Source: Comamonadaceae bacterium (lineage in GTDB: Bacteria; Pseudomonadota; Gammaproteobacteria; Burkholderiales; Burkholderiaceae_C). Taken from it: DNA of 64,000 nt. Below, piece by piece: positions 53,434-64,000 of the stretch. Both the position numbers and the translations under genes were made by a program. Under the pieces are notes generated by a model that was not told where the DNA came from, did not search any database, and saw only the letters and a program-made list of their open reading frames with translations. Within the stretch, counting starts at the first letter, position 1; each line of letters begins with the position of its first letter. Where the stretch lies: assembly GCA_014190675.1 (NCBI GenBank), contig BJGT01000001.1:41109-105108 (forward strand), written 5' to 3'.

Positions 53434-54636
53434 TCAAAGCCCGATCCCCCGCACCAAGTCCTGCGCCTTGCTGCGCGCCCGAGCATCGAGTTCGAGCAGT
53501 TCTTCAAGGGATTCGGGCGGCGAGATGACAAGCGCGCCCAGGGCGCCAGCATTCACCGCGTGAATTTGATCAAAGCGAATTTGGCCCGCCAAAAAAGCTT
53601 CCACCGCCACCTCATTGGCCGCATTCAAAACCGCCGTTGACCCAGGCGGTGCTGCCAACACTGACCAGGCCAATGCCAAGCCCGGAAAGCGCAAAACATT
53701 GTCACCAGCATCGATGGCCTCGAAGCTCAAGTCGGGCATATTACGAAAATCCAGCGGCTTCGCGCCAGAAACCATTCGGTCCGGCCAAGCCAGCCCATAG
53801 GCGATGGGAACCTTCATGTCGGGCGTGCCCAACTGGGCAACCACGGAATGGTCGGTGTACTGAACCATGGAATGGATCACGCTTTGGGGATGGATCACCA
53901 CCTCAATTTGATCGGTCCGCATGCCGAATAGAAAATGGGCCTCGATCACCTCCAAGGCCTTGTTCATCATGGTGGCGGAGTCCACCGATATTTTTCGCCC
54001 CATCACCCAATTCGGATGGGCACAGGCCTGCGCAGGCGTGACATCGCGAAGCGTGCTCGGGTCGCGCCGGCGAAAGGGGCCGCCCGAAGCTGTCAGAATA
54101 ATTTTGTCAACCCGTTGCGACCAAACATGGGGATCATCCGGCAATGACTGAAACACCGCCGAGTGCTCGCTGTCAATTGGCAAAAGCTTGGCCCCGCCAA
54201 GTTTGACCGCCTGCAAAAAATAATCGCCGCCGACCACCAGCGCCTCTTTGTTGGCCAGCAGCAAGCGCTTGCCCGCCCGCGCCGCAGCCAGGCAAGAGGC
54301 CAAGCCGGCGGCGCCAACAATGGCAGCCATCACGGTATCCACCAGTTCATGTGAGGCCACCATGCTGATCGCTTCCGCACCCCAAAGCACCTGCGTGGCC
54401 AGGCCAAGCTCGCGGCACTTGCGGGCAAGTTCCTGCCCATGGTGCGCGCTGGCCATCACTGCGAATACCGGCCGATATTGCACGCATTGCTGCAGCAAAA
54501 TTTCGGTTCGGGTCGATGCGCTCAATGCAAACACCTCAAAGCGCCCCGGGTGACGTGACATCACCTCCAGCGTGTTGAGCCCGATCGATCCAGTCGATCC
54601 AAGAATGGCCACGCGCTTTTTCGGCTCAGTGGCCAT
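53434..54636 (-). CDS. dxr: 1-deoxy-D-xylulose-5-phosphate reductoisomerase
   Basis: KKRVAILGSTGSIGLNTLEVMSRHPGRFEVFAL; LLANKEALVVGG; LPIDSEHSAVFQSL; TASGGPFR. Confidence 0.98.
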   Translation of the reverse strand: MATEPKKRVAILGSTGSIGLNTLEVMSRHPGRFEVFALSASTRTEILLQQCVQYRPVFAVMASAHHGQELARKCRELGLATQVLWGAEAISMVASHELVDTVMAAIVGAAGLASCLAAARAGKRLLLANKEALVVGGDYFLQAVKLGGAKLLPIDSEHSAVFQSLPDDPHVWSQRVDKIILTASGGPFRRRDPSTLRDVTPAQACAHPNWVMGRKISVDSATMMNKALEVIEAHFLFGMRTDQIEVVIHPQSVIHSMVQYTDHSVVAQLGTPDMKVPIAYGLAWPDRMVSGAKPLDFRNMPDLSFEAIDAGDNVLRFPGLALAWSVLAAPPGSTAVLNAANEVAVEAFLAGQIRFDQIHAVNAGALGALVISPPESLEELLELDARARSKAQDLVRGIGL

Positions 54637-54641
54637 CGACA

Positions 54642-55499
54642 TCATCGGGCAACCCACGGCTGAGACAGCATCATGGCCAAGGGCAGCGTGGGCAGCAGGG
54701 CGTCAAGCCGGTCCAGCACGCCGCCGTGGCCAGGCAGCAAAGCGCTGCTGTCCTTCACACCGACGCTGCGTTTGACCAGCGATTCCAGCAGGTCGCCGAC
54801 CACGCTCATGGCGGCCAGAAACACCACGCCCAGCAACAAAATAGGCAGGCCGGCCCGCGCCAACTGGGTGTACCAACTGGGCAGGCTCATGGCCCAGTGT
54901 TGATCGGCCCACTGCCAGGCCAGGGCCAGCAGCAAAACCCCAGCCAAGCCGCCCCAAACCCCCTCCCAGCTTTTACCAGGGCTGATGGCCGGCGCCAACT
55001 TGACCGAAGAGAAACGCCCGCCCCAAGCGCGCCCGGCAAAATAAGCAGCTATGTCGGCCACCCACACCAGGGCCAGCAAAGACAGGACGAAATTTGTCCC
55101 CTGCATGCGAGCCTGCGCCACAGCCAACCAGGCTGCCCACAGCGCCCAAAGGCCGACCAGCAGGCGCAGGCGCTGGTCAATCGCCGTCCAGCCGGCTGCC
55201 CCTCGGCGCAGCACCCAGGCGCCGCCCAGGACCCAAACCGCGCCAGCCACCGACCACAGCCCAGGCAGTGCTTGGGTCAGCCACCCTAGCGCCCAGCTGG
55301 CCAAACAGGCCAGGGTGCATGCCAGCGCAGCCAGCAGCGCTGGCCTTTGTTTGTAGCCATTGAGGCGGGCCCACTCCCAGGCACCGGCGCCAATCAACAC
55401 CAGCACCAGGGCGCAAAAGGGACCGGGGTCAGCCATAAACAGCGCGGGCAGCAGCAACACCAGCAAGAGCGCCGCAGTGATCACCCGTTGCTTGAGCAT
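54642..55499 (-). CDS. cdsA: Phosphatidate cytidylyltransferase
   Basis: VWVADIAAYFAGRAWGG; C-terminal VGDLLESLVKRSVGVKDSSALLPGHGGVLDRLDALL. Start MLKQRVITA at 55499. Confidence 0.96.
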   Translation of the reverse strand: MLKQRVITAALLLVLLLPALFMADPGPFCALVLVLIGAGAWEWARLNGYKQRPALLAALACTLACLASWALGWLTQALPGLWSVAGAVWVLGGAWVLRRGAAGWTAIDQRLRLLVGLWALWAAWLAVAQARMQGTNFVLSLLALVWVADIAAYFAGRAWGGRFSSVKLAPAISPGKSWEGVWGGLAGVLLLALAWQWADQHWAMSLPSWYTQLARAGLPILLLGVVFLAAMSVVGDLLESLVKRSVGVKDSSALLPGHGGVLDRLDALLPTLPLAMMLSQPWVAR

Positions 55500-55609
55500 A
55501 AAAGCCTGGTTGTCAAGGAAATCGGGCGCTGGCAGCACCACCTGTGGACGGGCGTTTTAGCATCAAAGCTTGGCCAAATCATGCAGCGCATGCGCAGAGC
55601 CTCGGGCGG

Positions 55610-56170
55610 CTAGACCGCCATGATCTCTTGTTCTTTGGCTGCCACGAGTTGGTCGATGACCAAGATGTATCGATCGGTGACCTTTTGAGTGTCGGTCTCT
55701 GAGCGTTTTTGCTCGTCCTCAGAGGCGAGTTTGTCTTTGACAGCCTTTTTGACTGCGTCATTGGCGTCACGACGCAGGTTGCGGATCGCGATTTTTGCAT
55801 TCTCGCCCTCACCACGAACCACCTTGGTGAGTTCTTTGCGGCGCTCCTCGGACATTGCCGGCATGGGCACGCGGATCAAATCTCCCATGGAGGAAGGATT
55901 CAAGCCCAGATCGCTGTCGCGTATGGCTTTTTCAATCTTCGCCCCCAAGCCTTTTTCCCAGGGCTGCACGCTGACAGTACGGGCATCCAGCAAAGACACA
56001 TTGGCAACTTGACTGATCGGCACCAACGCACCGTAGTAGTCAACCTGAACCGTGTCGAGCAGGGCCGGGCTGGCCCGCCCGGTGCGAATTTTGGTCAGGC
56101 CACCCTTAAAAGCCGCAATGGTCTGGTCCATTTTGGCCTCGACATTTCGCTTCAGTTCTGCAATCGGCAC
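55610..56170 (-). CDS. frr: Ribosome recycling factor
   Basis: [69 protein letters not shown]. Confidence 0.98.
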   Translation of the reverse strand: MPIAELKRNVEAKMDQTIAAFKGGLTKIRTGRASPALLDTVQVDYYGALVPISQVANVSLLDARTVSVQPWEKGLGAKIEKAIRDSDLGLNPSSMGDLIRVPMPAMSEERRKELTKVVRGEGENAKIAIRNLRRDANDAVKKAVKDKLASEDEQKRSETDTQKVTDRYILVIDQLVAAKEQEIMAV

Positions 56171-56227
56171 TTTGGATCTCCTGGTTGCGGGTTGACCTTG
56201 TCAGATTGAGCCCGCATTTTGGCAGGT

Positions 56228-56950
56228 TCAAGCATGGACCAGCGTGCCCTCGTCCTCGCCCATCACAACCCGCCTCAAAGCGCCATTTTTAAGTATCGAG
56301 AACACCTTGATCGGCAATTTCTGATCCCGGCACAAGGCGAATGCGGTGGCATCCATGATGCCCAGATTTTGCCGCATGGCGTCATCAAAAGACAGGGTCT
56401 TGTAGCGGGTCGCAAGAGGGTCTTTTTTTGGATCTGCGGTGTAAACGCCGTCGACCTTGGTGGCCTTGAGCACCACCTCCGCACCAATTTCGGCGCCACG
56501 CAGGGCCGCTGCAGTGTCGGTGGTGAAAAACGGGTTTCCGGTACCTGCCGCGAAAATCACCACCTTGCCCTCTTCGAGGTATTGCAACGCTTTGGGCCGT
56601 ACATAAGGCTCCACCACCTGCTCGATGCCTATGGCCGACATCACCCGGGCGGTCAGGCCCGCCTTGTTCATGGTGTCTCCCAAAGCCAGCGCATTCATGA
56701 CCGTGGCGAGCATGCCCATGTAATCCGCCGTGGCACGGTCCATGCCGACCGAGCCGCCAGCAACGCCGCGAAAAATATTGCCGCCGCCAATCACCACCGC
56801 CACCTCAACACCCATGCGAGTCACTTCGGCAATTTCATCGACCATGCGAACAATCGTGTCGCGGTTGATGCCAAACGGATCATCGCCCATCAAGGCTTCG
56901 CCCGATAGTTTGAGCAATATCCGTTTGTGTTTTGGCTGCGCAGTGCTCAT
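56228..56950 (-). CDS. pyrH: UMP kinase
   Basis: [57 protein letters not shown]. Confidence 0.98.
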   Translation of the reverse strand: MSTAQPKHKRILLKLSGEALMGDDPFGINRDTIVRMVDEIAEVTRMGVEVAVVIGGGNIFRGVAGGSVGMDRATADYMGMLATVMNALALGDTMNKAGLTARVMSAIGIEQVVEPYVRPKALQYLEEGKVVIFAAGTGNPFFTTDTAAALRGAEIGAEVVLKATKVDGVYTADPKKDPLATRYKTLSFDDAMRQNLGIMDATAFALCRDQKLPIKVFSILKNGALRRVVMGEDEGTLVHA

Positions 56951-57037
56951 GCTGGTCTCCTCGGGAATCACATCAGTTGCAGGGCATTAGGGCCACGCCG
57001 ACACCCTGCGGATGGGCCTTCAACCATGGCTTTGGCA

Positions 57038-57961
57038 TCAGGCAGCCTGCTGGGCCGCAGACACTTGTGCCGCCACCTCCGCAGCAAAGTCGTCAACCTT
57101 TTTTTCAATGCCTTCGCCCACCACATACAGGGTGAATGCGCTGAGTTGTGTGGCACTCGCCTTGAGCATTTGCTCGACTGTTTGCTTGTCGTTTTTGACA
57201 AATGCCTGATTGAAAAGAGACACCTCCTTGAGGTATTTCTGAACGCCACCCTCAACCCGCTTGGCCACTATCTCTGCAGATTGAACCGGCTTGCCTGCGG
57301 CGGTTGCCAGCACCGCATCCTCGGCCGCCTTGGCAGCAGCAACCGAGCGTTCGCGCGCCACCAAATCAGCTGGCACATCCTGGCTCGACAAAGCCACCGG
57401 CTTCATGGCTGCAACATGCATTGCCACATCTTTGGCGGCGGTGGCATCGCCCGTAAACTCCACCACCACCCCAATACGCGTGCCGTGCAAATACGCGGCC
57501 AATTGGCAGCCAGTGTCAAAGCGCTTGAAGCGACGAAAACTCATGTTTTCGCCGATTTTTCCAATCAGGCCTTTGCGCACGTCTTCCAGGGTGGGCCCAA
57601 AGCCGTCCTGCGCATAGGCCAAGGCACCCAGGGCTGCAATATCAGCTGGATGGTGCTGGGCGACCAAGGCCACGGCGGCATTCGCCAAGGCCAGGAAACT
57701 TTCGTTTTTGGTGACAAAGTCGGTCTCGCAGTTGACCTCAAGCAGGGCGCCCCGTTTGCCCTCAATCCAGCAGGTGACCACGCCCTCGGCGGTGATCCGG
57801 CCAGCTGCCTTGCCGGCCTTGCTTCCGAGCTTGACTCGCAGCAATTCTTCGGCCTTGGCCATGTCGCCCTGTGCCTCGGTCAAGGCGCGTTTGCACTCCA
57901 TCATGGGGGCGTCGGTCTTGCCGCGCAGTTCGGCAACCATACTCGCTGTAATCGCAGCCAT
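57038..57961 (-). CDS. tsf: Elongation factor Ts
   Basis: [70 protein letters not shown]. Confidence 0.98.
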   Translation of the reverse strand: MAAITASMVAELRGKTDAPMMECKRALTEAQGDMAKAEELLRVKLGSKAGKAAGRITAEGVVTCWIEGKRGALLEVNCETDFVTKNESFLALANAAVALVAQHHPADIAALGALAYAQDGFGPTLEDVRKGLIGKIGENMSFRRFKRFDTGCQLAAYLHGTRIGVVVEFTGDATAAKDVAMHVAAMKPVALSSQDVPADLVARERSVAAAKAAEDAVLATAAGKPVQSAEIVAKRVEGGVQKYLKEVSLFNQAFVKNDKQTVEQMLKASATQLSAFTLYVVGEGIEKKVDDFAAEVAAQVSAAQQAA

Positions 57962-58049
57962 TTGTATTCTCCGTATCAATCAGGGTGGCTAACAAAACAT
58001 CAAAAAAAGGGGGCTCCAGGGCCCCGCTTCCGTGGGGGGCTCGGCGCCC

Positions 58050-58805
58050 TCAGGCAGCCGCTGCCTCGTCCACTTCTACAAACTCATCGGCGCTGTCTGC
58101 GACAACAGCTTTGAGCACATCGTCTACCGCGTTGGCACGCCCTTCAATGACGGCGTCGGCAATGCCGCGCGCATACAGCGTAACCGCCTTCGAGGAGTCA
58201 TCGTTGCCCGGAATCACATAGTCCACGCCCTCTGGTGAGTGATTGGAATCAACCACAGCGATCAAGGGAATACCTAATTTTTTGGCCTCTGCAATCGCAA
58301 TCTTGTGGTAGCCCACATCAATGACAAAAATAGCATCGGGTAGGACTGCCATGTCCTGAATGCCACCGATATCTTTTTCAAGTTTTACGAGTTCGCGGGC
58401 GAACATGAGTTGTTCTTTTTTGCTCATCGCGTCAAGCCCGCCCTCTTGCTGTATCTTCATATCCTTGAGCCGTTTGATGGAGGTTTTCACGGTCTTGAAG
58501 TTAGTCAGCATGCCGCCAAGCCAACGCTGGTCAACAAAGGGTACGCCGGCGCGGCGGGCCTCAGTAGCAATGGTCTCGCGCGCCTGGCGTTTGGTGCCCA
58601 CCATCAACACAGTGCCGCGTTTGGCAGAGATTTGACGTACAAATTTTGCGGCGTCCTGGAACATCGGCAGGGATTTTTCCAAGTTGATGATGTGGATTTT
58701 GTTGCGGTGTCCAAAAATGAACGGCGCCATCTTAGGATTCCAAAAGCGGGTTTGATGTCCAAAATGAACGCCCGCCTCAAGCATTTCGCGCATGGTGACT
58801 GACAT
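58050..58805 (-). CDS. rpsB: 30S ribosomal protein S2
   Basis: [66 protein letters not shown]. Confidence 0.98.
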   Translation of the reverse strand: MSVTMREMLEAGVHFGHQTRFWNPKMAPFIFGHRNKIHIINLEKSLPMFQDAAKFVRQISAKRGTVLMVGTKRQARETIATEARRAGVPFVDQRWLGGMLTNFKTVKTSIKRLKDMKIQQEGGLDAMSKKEQLMFARELVKLEKDIGGIQDMAVLPDAIFVIDVGYHKIAIAEAKKLGIPLIAVVDSNHSPEGVDYVIPGNDDSSKAVTLYARGIADAVIEGRANAVDDVLKAVVADSADEFVEVDEAAAA

Positions 58806-58846
58806 GACTGACTCCAAAAGGTTAGGTCTAAAATCCAGTTCCTTAT

Positions 58847-58888
58847 TGCACAACGAAGAAGCATTAACGCTTGCTGTTGTTGTGCAAC
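58847..58888 (-). promoter_or_regulatory. Stem-loop in the rpsB 5' leader
   Basis: Perfect 9-bp arms TTGCACAAC / GTTGTGCAA, with inner AAGC/GCTT hairpin; about 40 nt upstream of rpsB start. Confidence 0.55.
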
Positions 58889-58956
58889 ACCTTGTTTGAA
58901 CTGGTTCGATGATTTGTTGTTTGAGCAGCAGTGGCGCTACCCAAATCAACCGGTAG

Positions 58957-58962
58957 AGTATA
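58957..58962 (-). promoter_or_regulatory. Candidate -10 (TATACT) for rpsB-tsf operon
   Basis: Minus strand GCTATACTCTACC; would give a roughly 145-nt leader. Confidence 0.4.
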
Positions 58963-59029
58963 GCAGGCCAGCTCTCCGGCTTTGGGCTTGGACGGCACAG
59001 GTGAAGCCCTGAACCGGTACACATGATCT

Positions 59030-60283
59030 ATGAAAATTGCAGTCGTCGGCGCTGGCATCATCGGCATTACCACCGCCTATGAATTAGCCGCAGATGGTCA
59101 CGAGGTCACGGTGCTTGAGCGCCGAAGCGCTGCTGCCGAGGAAGCCAGTTTTGCCAACGCAGGCGTGATCGCCCCGGGCTATGTCACCCCCTGGGCAGGA
59201 CCAGGCATGCCGCTCAAGATTTTGAGCTACCTTTTCCGCCAACACGCGCCGGTCAAGCTGAGTCTGCCACTGTCAACAAGGGAGCTCGCCTGGATCGCTC
59301 ATTGGTACCGGGCCTGCAAGCTCGAGACTTACCAGACCAACCGCGGGCACATGAACAAACTCGCTATCTACAGCCGGGACCGGCTGCACCAACTCAGCAG
59401 CCAACTCCAGCTTGACTATGAACGCAGCGCAGGCTACCTGATCCTGTTGCGCAGCGAAAGCGACCACAGTCAGGCCCAAGCTGCCCTGAAATTCCTGCGC
59501 GCGACTGATTTGGTGTTCAAGGAAATCGACGGCGTGCAAGCCAGGCAAGTCGAGCCAGCGCTGAACTCGGATACCCCTCTGTTGGGTGCAATCCATCTGC
59601 CCGATGACGAGGTTGGGAACTGTCGTCAGTTTGCCCTGCAATTGAAAACCGAGGCCCAAAAGCTGGGCGTCGTATTTTCTTTTCAAACCACAGTGGAAAG
59701 CATCACACCATCCCGCGGCATCGTCTTGACGCTTGATGGCCGGGCACAAGCCCGGCAATTTGACGCTTGCGTCCTCTGCGCCGGCGTCGATTCGGCCAAA
59801 CTGTTGGCCAACTGCGGACTGCGTATTCCCCTGGCCGCGGTATATGGCTACTCCATCAGTGCGCCCATTAGAGAGTCTGTCAACGCGCCCCGAAGCGCTG
59901 TCATGGACGAGCGCTTCAAGGTGGCGATCTCCCGACTGGGTAAGCGTATCCGCGTCGCCGGCAGCGCAGAATTTGGCGGCGATCTGGCAAAAAAACGGGC
60001 TGGCTCGATTCAAACACTGTACAAAGTGCTGAGCGACTGGTTTCCGGGGGCCGCAAACCTGTCTGGAGGTGTGCAGGAATGGAAGGGCGCACGGCCCATG
60101 CTGCCCGACGGCCCGCCGGTTATTGGCGCCTCCGGTATCCCGCAGCTGTGGCTTAACCTGGGGCAAGGGTCTAGTGGTTGGGCACTGAGTTGTGGCTCGG
60201 CCCGGGTGATGGCCGACATGATCTCCGGCAGGGTTCCGGCGCTGGACGTTTGCGGATTTGACCCCAGCCGAATCCTGCGGTAG
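59030..60283 (+). CDS. dadA: D-amino acid dehydrogenase-like FAD-dependent oxidoreductase
   Basis: MKIAVVGAGIIGITTAYELAADGHEVTVLERRSAAAEEASFANAGVIAPGYVTPWAGPG; ARPMLPDGPPVIGASGIPQLWLNLGQGSSGWALSCGSARVMADMI. Confidence 0.9.
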   Translation: MKIAVVGAGIIGITTAYELAADGHEVTVLERRSAAAEEASFANAGVIAPGYVTPWAGPGMPLKILSYLFRQHAPVKLSLPLSTRELAWIAHWYRACKLETYQTNRGHMNKLAIYSRDRLHQLSSQLQLDYERSAGYLILLRSESDHSQAQAALKFLRATDLVFKEIDGVQARQVEPALNSDTPLLGAIHLPDDEVGNCRQFALQLKTEAQKLGVVFSFQTTVESITPSRGIVLTLDGRAQARQFDACVLCAGVDSAKLLANCGLRIPLAAVYGYSISAPIRESVNAPRSAVMDERFKVAISRLGKRIRVAGSAEFGGDLAKKRAGSIQTLYKVLSDWFPGAANLSGGVQEWKGARPMLPDGPPVIGASGIPQLWLNLGQGSSGWALSCGSARVMADMISGRVPALDVCGFDPSRILR

Positions 60284-60313
60284 CCGCGGCCATGCCACCT
60301 GGCTGGCGTAGCC

Positions 60314-62578
60314 TTAGCGCTTGGTTTTCCGCGCGCTTTTCGCACTCGCCGCACTTTTGCCTGCAGCTTTGGTGGCCCGAGCTTTGGTCTTAACCCCGAT
60401 GGGCAGGGGTTCGGAGATCAGTCGCTGTGCGCGTTTGCCCCGCTTGTTAGGCCGACTTTCGTCAAGTCCGTGCGGCACAACGCCAGACCGCTCAACGGGT
60501 TTTTCTTTGCCCGGTTTCACGCTGATCCCCTCGCTTTCGCTGATCAGGCGGAAATCTATGCGGCGCCCATCGAGGTCGACCCGGCTCACCTGCACCCGTA
60601 CACGCGAGCCCACGGCATAGCGAATACCGGTTCTTTCGCCTCGGAGTTCCTGGCGGGCCTCATCAAAGCGGTAATACTCGCCGCCAAGCTCGGTGATGTG
60701 CACCAGGCCCTCGACATACATGGCATCCAGAGTCACGAAGATGCCAAAACCGGTCACAGCGCTCACCACGCCGCCGTACTCTTCGCCAAGATGTTCGCGC
60801 ATGTATTTGCATTTGAGCCAGGCCTCCACATCACGGCTTGCCTCGTCGGCCCGGCGCTCATTCGCGCTGCAGTGCATACCGGCCGCTTGCCAGGCCTGCA
60901 TGTCGGCGCTGGCCTTCTTTGGTTTTTGACCGGACTCGTCTGACCGCGAGGCCATGCCTTTTTCAAGCCGACGGGCGAGCTTGGCATGGGCTTCGCCAGG
61001 CGTGGGTAAAACCGGTAACTGGTATTTGCTGTTGGCCAAAATTGCCTTGATGACCCGATGAACCAGCAAATCCGGGTAACGCCGAATCGGGCTGGTGAAA
61101 TGGGTGTAGGCATCAAAAGCCAGCCCAAAGTGCCCGCTGTTGATCGGGGTGTAAATGGCCTGCTGCATGGAGCGCAACAGCATCGCGTGAATTTGTTGGG
61201 CATCCGGGCGGTCTTTGGTCGCGTTGGCAATCGCCTGAAATTCGCCCGGTCGCGGGTCGTCGCTGATACTCAAGCCTAAACCAGTGGCCTTCAGGTAGGC
61301 GCGCAGCAGTTCTTTTTTCTCTGGTGTCGGACCTTCGTGAACCCGAAACAAGCCGGGTTGCCGGCCCTGCGCAATAAAGTCAGCGCTGCACACATTGGCG
61401 GCGAGCATTGCCTCCTCAATCAATCGGTGCGCGTCGTTGCGGGTGCGGGGCACGATTCTTTCGATCCGTCCGCCTTCGTCGCAAACAATTTGCGTCTCAA
61501 CGGTCTCGAAGTCAACTGCACCCCTTTTGAGCCGGGCTTTGAGCAGGGCCAAGTAGAGATCATGCAGGTTGATCAGGTCAGGTACCCGGGCTTGGTGCCT
61601 GAGGGCCTCAGGCCCACGGGTGTTGGCCAAGAGCGCAGCCACCTCGGTGTAGGTCAGGCGGGCATGGCTCCACATCACCGCCGGGTAAAACTGGTAAGCG
61701 CAAACATCACCCTCCTGCGTGACAAGCATGTCGCACACCATGCACAAACGCTCCACCTCAGGGTTGAGGGAGCACAGGCCATTGGAGAGTTTCTCGGGAA
61801 GCATCGGAATCACCCGACGCGGGAAGTAGACACTGGTCGCACGGTCGTAGGCATCCACATCAATGGCAGACCCGTTTTGAACGTAATGACTGACATCGGC
61901 AATCGCCACCAGCAAACGCCAACCGGGTTTGGCGGCTCGGCCCTTTCCAATTAGTGCTGGTTCGCAGTAGACCGCATCATCGAAATCCCGGGCATCCTCA
62001 CCATCGATGGTGACAAGGGGGATATCGGTCAGGTCAATCCGGTTTTTTTTATCCTGGGCTCGAACTTTGTCCGGCAGGGTCCTGGCCAGTGCCAAGCAGG
62101 CCTCAGAGAATTCATGCGGCACACTGTATTTGCGGACTGCAATCTCGATCTCCATACCAGGATCGTCGATATCGCCCAGGATCTCGATAACCCGTCCAAC
62201 CGGCTGCCCAAAAAGGGAAGGCGGCTCGGTTAATTCAACCACCACCACCTGCCCCGGCTTGGCCGAACCCACCCCCGCCTTGGGAATCATCACATCTTGG
62301 CCATAACGCTTGTCTTCGGGCGCAACAATCCAGATGCCACTCTCTTGCAACAAGCGGCCAATAATGGCTTGCTTGGGTCGCTCCAGGATTTCGACCACGC
62401 GCCCCTCGGGTCGGCCCTTGCGGTCACTGCGGACCACCCGAACCTTGACGCGGTCCTTGTGCAGGACCGCGCGCATTTCGTTGGCAGCAAGGTAAATATC
62501 GGGTTCGCCGTCGTCGCGGGCAACAAAGCCATGACCGTCCCGGTGACCCTGCACCGTGCCTTCAATTTCGTCCAGCAA
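60314..62578 (-). CDS. rnr: Ribonuclease R (start codon uncertain)
   Basis: LLDEIEGTVQGHRDGHGFVARDDGEPDIYL; DGEDARDFDDAVY; FTSPIRRYPDLLVHR; S1 domain GVVSAVTGFGIFVTLDAMYVEGLVHI. ORF opens to 62656, inside the antisense of the tRNA gene; TTG at 62578 is used as a provisional start. Confidence 0.93.
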   Translation of the reverse strand: MLDEIEGTVQGHRDGHGFVARDDGEPDIYLAANEMRAVLHKDRVKVRVVRSDRKGRPEGRVVEILERPKQAIIGRLLQESGIWIVAPEDKRYGQDVMIPKAGVGSAKPGQVVVVELTEPPSLFGQPVGRVIEILGDIDDPGMEIEIAVRKYSVPHEFSEACLALARTLPDKVRAQDKKNRIDLTDIPLVTIDGEDARDFDDAVYCEPALIGKGRAAKPGWRLLVAIADVSHYVQNGSAIDVDAYDRATSVYFPRRVIPMLPEKLSNGLCSLNPEVERLCMVCDMLVTQEGDVCAYQFYPAVMWSHARLTYTEVAALLANTRGPEALRHQARVPDLINLHDLYLALLKARLKRGAVDFETVETQIVCDEGGRIERIVPRTRNDAHRLIEEAMLAANVCSADFIAQGRQPGLFRVHEGPTPEKKELLRAYLKATGLGLSISDDPRPGEFQAIANATKDRPDAQQIHAMLLRSMQQAIYTPINSGHFGLAFDAYTHFTSPIRRYPDLLVHRVIKAILANSKYQLPVLPTPGEAHAKLARRLEKGMASRSDESGQKPKKASADMQAWQAAGMHCSANERRADEASRDVEAWLKCKYMREHLGEEYGGVVSAVTGFGIFVTLDAMYVEGLVHITELGGEYYRFDEARQELRGERTGIRYAVGSRVRVQVSRVDLDGRRIDFRLISESEGISVKPGKEKPVERSGVVPHGLDESRPNKRGKRAQRLISEPLPIGVKTKARATKAAGKSAASAKSARKTKR

Positions 62579-62628
62579 GCCGCTGGTTTGGCTGTTATTT
62601 TTGATACACTCTTTCTCTTTCCTGAGAT

Positions 62629-62713
<85 letters not shown>

Positions 62714-62789
62714 AATGTAAATGAAACTCGAGTGTCCGCAGCTGTCAAGGCGGGAACAATCAAGGCCAGTCAACCCGCAAAAATAACCC

Positions 62790-62818
62790 AAGCCGCGCCC
62801 TCTGACACGGCTTTTTTG
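62790..62818 (+). terminator. Intrinsic terminator downstream of tRNA-Leu
   Basis: AAGCCG (62790-62795) / CGGCTT (62808-62813) with T6. Confidence 0.7.
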
Positions 62819-62843
62819 TCTCTGGTGGCTATTCACTTGCAAA

Positions 62844-64000
62844 TCAAAAGGGCAGGGCAACCAGGTCATGCCCTTGGGTTGACACGACCTTGGCCCGGGT
62901 AAATTCCCCGACCTTCAGGGTTTTGCTGATTTTTTCTGGAGGTAGCAGTCGCACCAGACCGTCGATCTCCGGCGCATCGGCATAAGAGCGCCCAACACCA
63001 CCTTTTTTACCCAAACCGGGGGCAGAGTCAACCAACACCTGCATGGTGGCGCCGATGCGCCGTTTCAGCTTGGCCATGGACACCTCTTCTGCCACCGCCA
63101 TGAAACGAGCCCGTCGTTCTTCGCGAAGCTCTGCCGGCAGCATGCCTGCGATGTCGTTGGCAGCAGCACCCGCCACCGGGCTATAAGCAAAACAACCCGC
63201 GCGATCAATGCCTGCTTGGCGCACAAAGTCCAGCAGATGTTCAAACTCGGTTTCGGTCTCCCCAGGAAACCCAGCAATAAAGGTGCTGCGCACAACGATC
63301 TCCGGACAAGCCTCGCGCCAGCGTTCTAGACGGGCCAAATTTTTCTCGCCGCCAGCAGGGCGTTTCATGCGCCTGAGCACATCGGGGTGGCTGTGCTGGA
63401 ACGGCACGTCAAGGTAGGGCAGCACCTGGCCGGAGGCCATCAAAGGGAGCAGTTCATCAACGCTGGGATAAGGATAGACATAGTGCAGACGCACCCATGC
63501 ACCGTAGGGTGTGGCTAGTTCGCCAAGGGCCTGCGCCAATTCCAGCAAGCGGGTTTTCAAAGGGCGGCCCTGCCAGAAACCGGTTCGGTAAGCGACATCG
63601 ACACCATAGGCGGAAGTGTCTTGGCTGATCACCAGCAGTTCCTTGACGCCGCCCTCGAGCAAAGCCTGCGCCTCGCGCAGCAATTCACCCAGTGGCCTTG
63701 ACACCAAATCGCCGCGCATCGACGGGATGATGCAAAACGTGCATCGGTGGTTACAACCCTCGCTGATCTTGATGTAAGCGTAGTGTCTAGGGGTGAGCTT
63801 GACACCCGCCACGCCGAAGGAATTTGGCACAAGATCAACAAACGGTTGGTGTGGCTTGGGCAGCGCTTTGTGCACCGCATCGAGCACCTCTTGTGTGGCC
63901 TGCGGACCGGTGACAGCCAGCACCCGTGGATGCATTTGCAAAACCAGGTTACTGCCATCTGCGGCAGCTTTGGCCCCCAGGCAACCGGTGACGATCACCC
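62844..64000 (-). CDS. rimO: Ribosomal protein S12 methylthiotransferase RimO (N-terminus outside window)
   Basis: [34 protein letters not shown] radical SAM motif; TRAM-like C-terminus. The ORF is open to the window end. Confidence 0.95.
   Translation of the reverse strand, partial: VIVTGCLGAKAAADGSNLVLQMHPRVLAVTGPQATQEVLDAVHKALPKPHQPFVDLVPNSFGVAGVKLTPRHYAYIKISEGCNHRCTFCIIPSMRGDLVSRPLGELLREAQALLEGGVKELLVISQDTSAYGVDVAYRTGFWQGRPLKTRLLELAQALGELATPYGAWVRLHYVYPYPSVDELLPLMASGQVLPYLDVPFQHSHPDVLRRMKRPAGGEKNLARLERWREACPEIVVRSTFIAGFPGETETEFEHLLDFVRQAGIDRAGCFAYSPVAGAAANDIAGMLPAELREERRARFMAVAEEVSMAKLKRRIGATMQVLVDSAPGLGKKGGVGRSYADAPEIDGLVRLLPPEKISKTLKVGEFTRAKVVSTQGHDLVALPF

Noticed and set aside
59273-60298. 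341-aa minus-strand ORF opposite the DadA-like gene
   Set aside because: Antisense shadow; the FAD-binding protein on the plus strand is clear.
62043-62050. A8 run in rnr coding strand (GAT AAA AAA AAC CGG), with stops in shifted frames
   Set aside because: Encodes a conserved DKKNRIDL segment in the middle of the enzyme; a truncated product there would be non-functional, so probably just a homopolymer rather than a programmed site.

Overview
The window reads as an ordinary, gene-dense, high-GC chromosomal segment of a Burkholderiales (Comamonadaceae-like) betaproteobacterium. I saw no prophage, transposon, CRISPR array, rRNA operon or obvious defence island. Contents, in order: an aldehyde dehydrogenase 3' end and an SDR; moaA-mobA-moeA; an RND efflux pump (adaptor and permease); rnhA plus a methyltransferase; an MltD-like transglycosylase; recR-ybaB-dnaX; an SRP RNA gene (ffs); an HI0933/BaiN-like flavoprotein; trxA-rho-rpmE2; a large membrane protein; phoR-phoB-phoU-pstBACS divergent from ppk2-ppx; a basic KAP-rich small protein; sixA; a GNAT; glmM-folP-ftsH-rlmE / yhbY / greA; carB-LysE-carA; trmH-like-rnhB-lpxB-lpxA-fabZ-lpxD-ompH-bamA-rseP-dxr-cdsA-frr-pyrH-tsf-rpsB; a DadA-like oxidase; rnr; tRNA-Leu(CAG); rimO (truncated). 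No completely new multigene system is evident. The most interesting signals are: an A9 slippery tract in dnaX with immediate stops in both alternative frames; absence of uppS from its canonical slot between frr and cdsA, with a possible short remnant; a ~150-aa Gly/Ala/Pro insertion in the RND adaptor; a putative nucleoid-associated protein with spaced repeats in its promoter; a Pho-box-controlled ppk2-ppx pair; and several unexplained inverted or direct repeats in leaders and promoters (ffs, trxA, rho, rpsB, greA, ftsH). All calls are by eye. No searches, folding or alignments were run.
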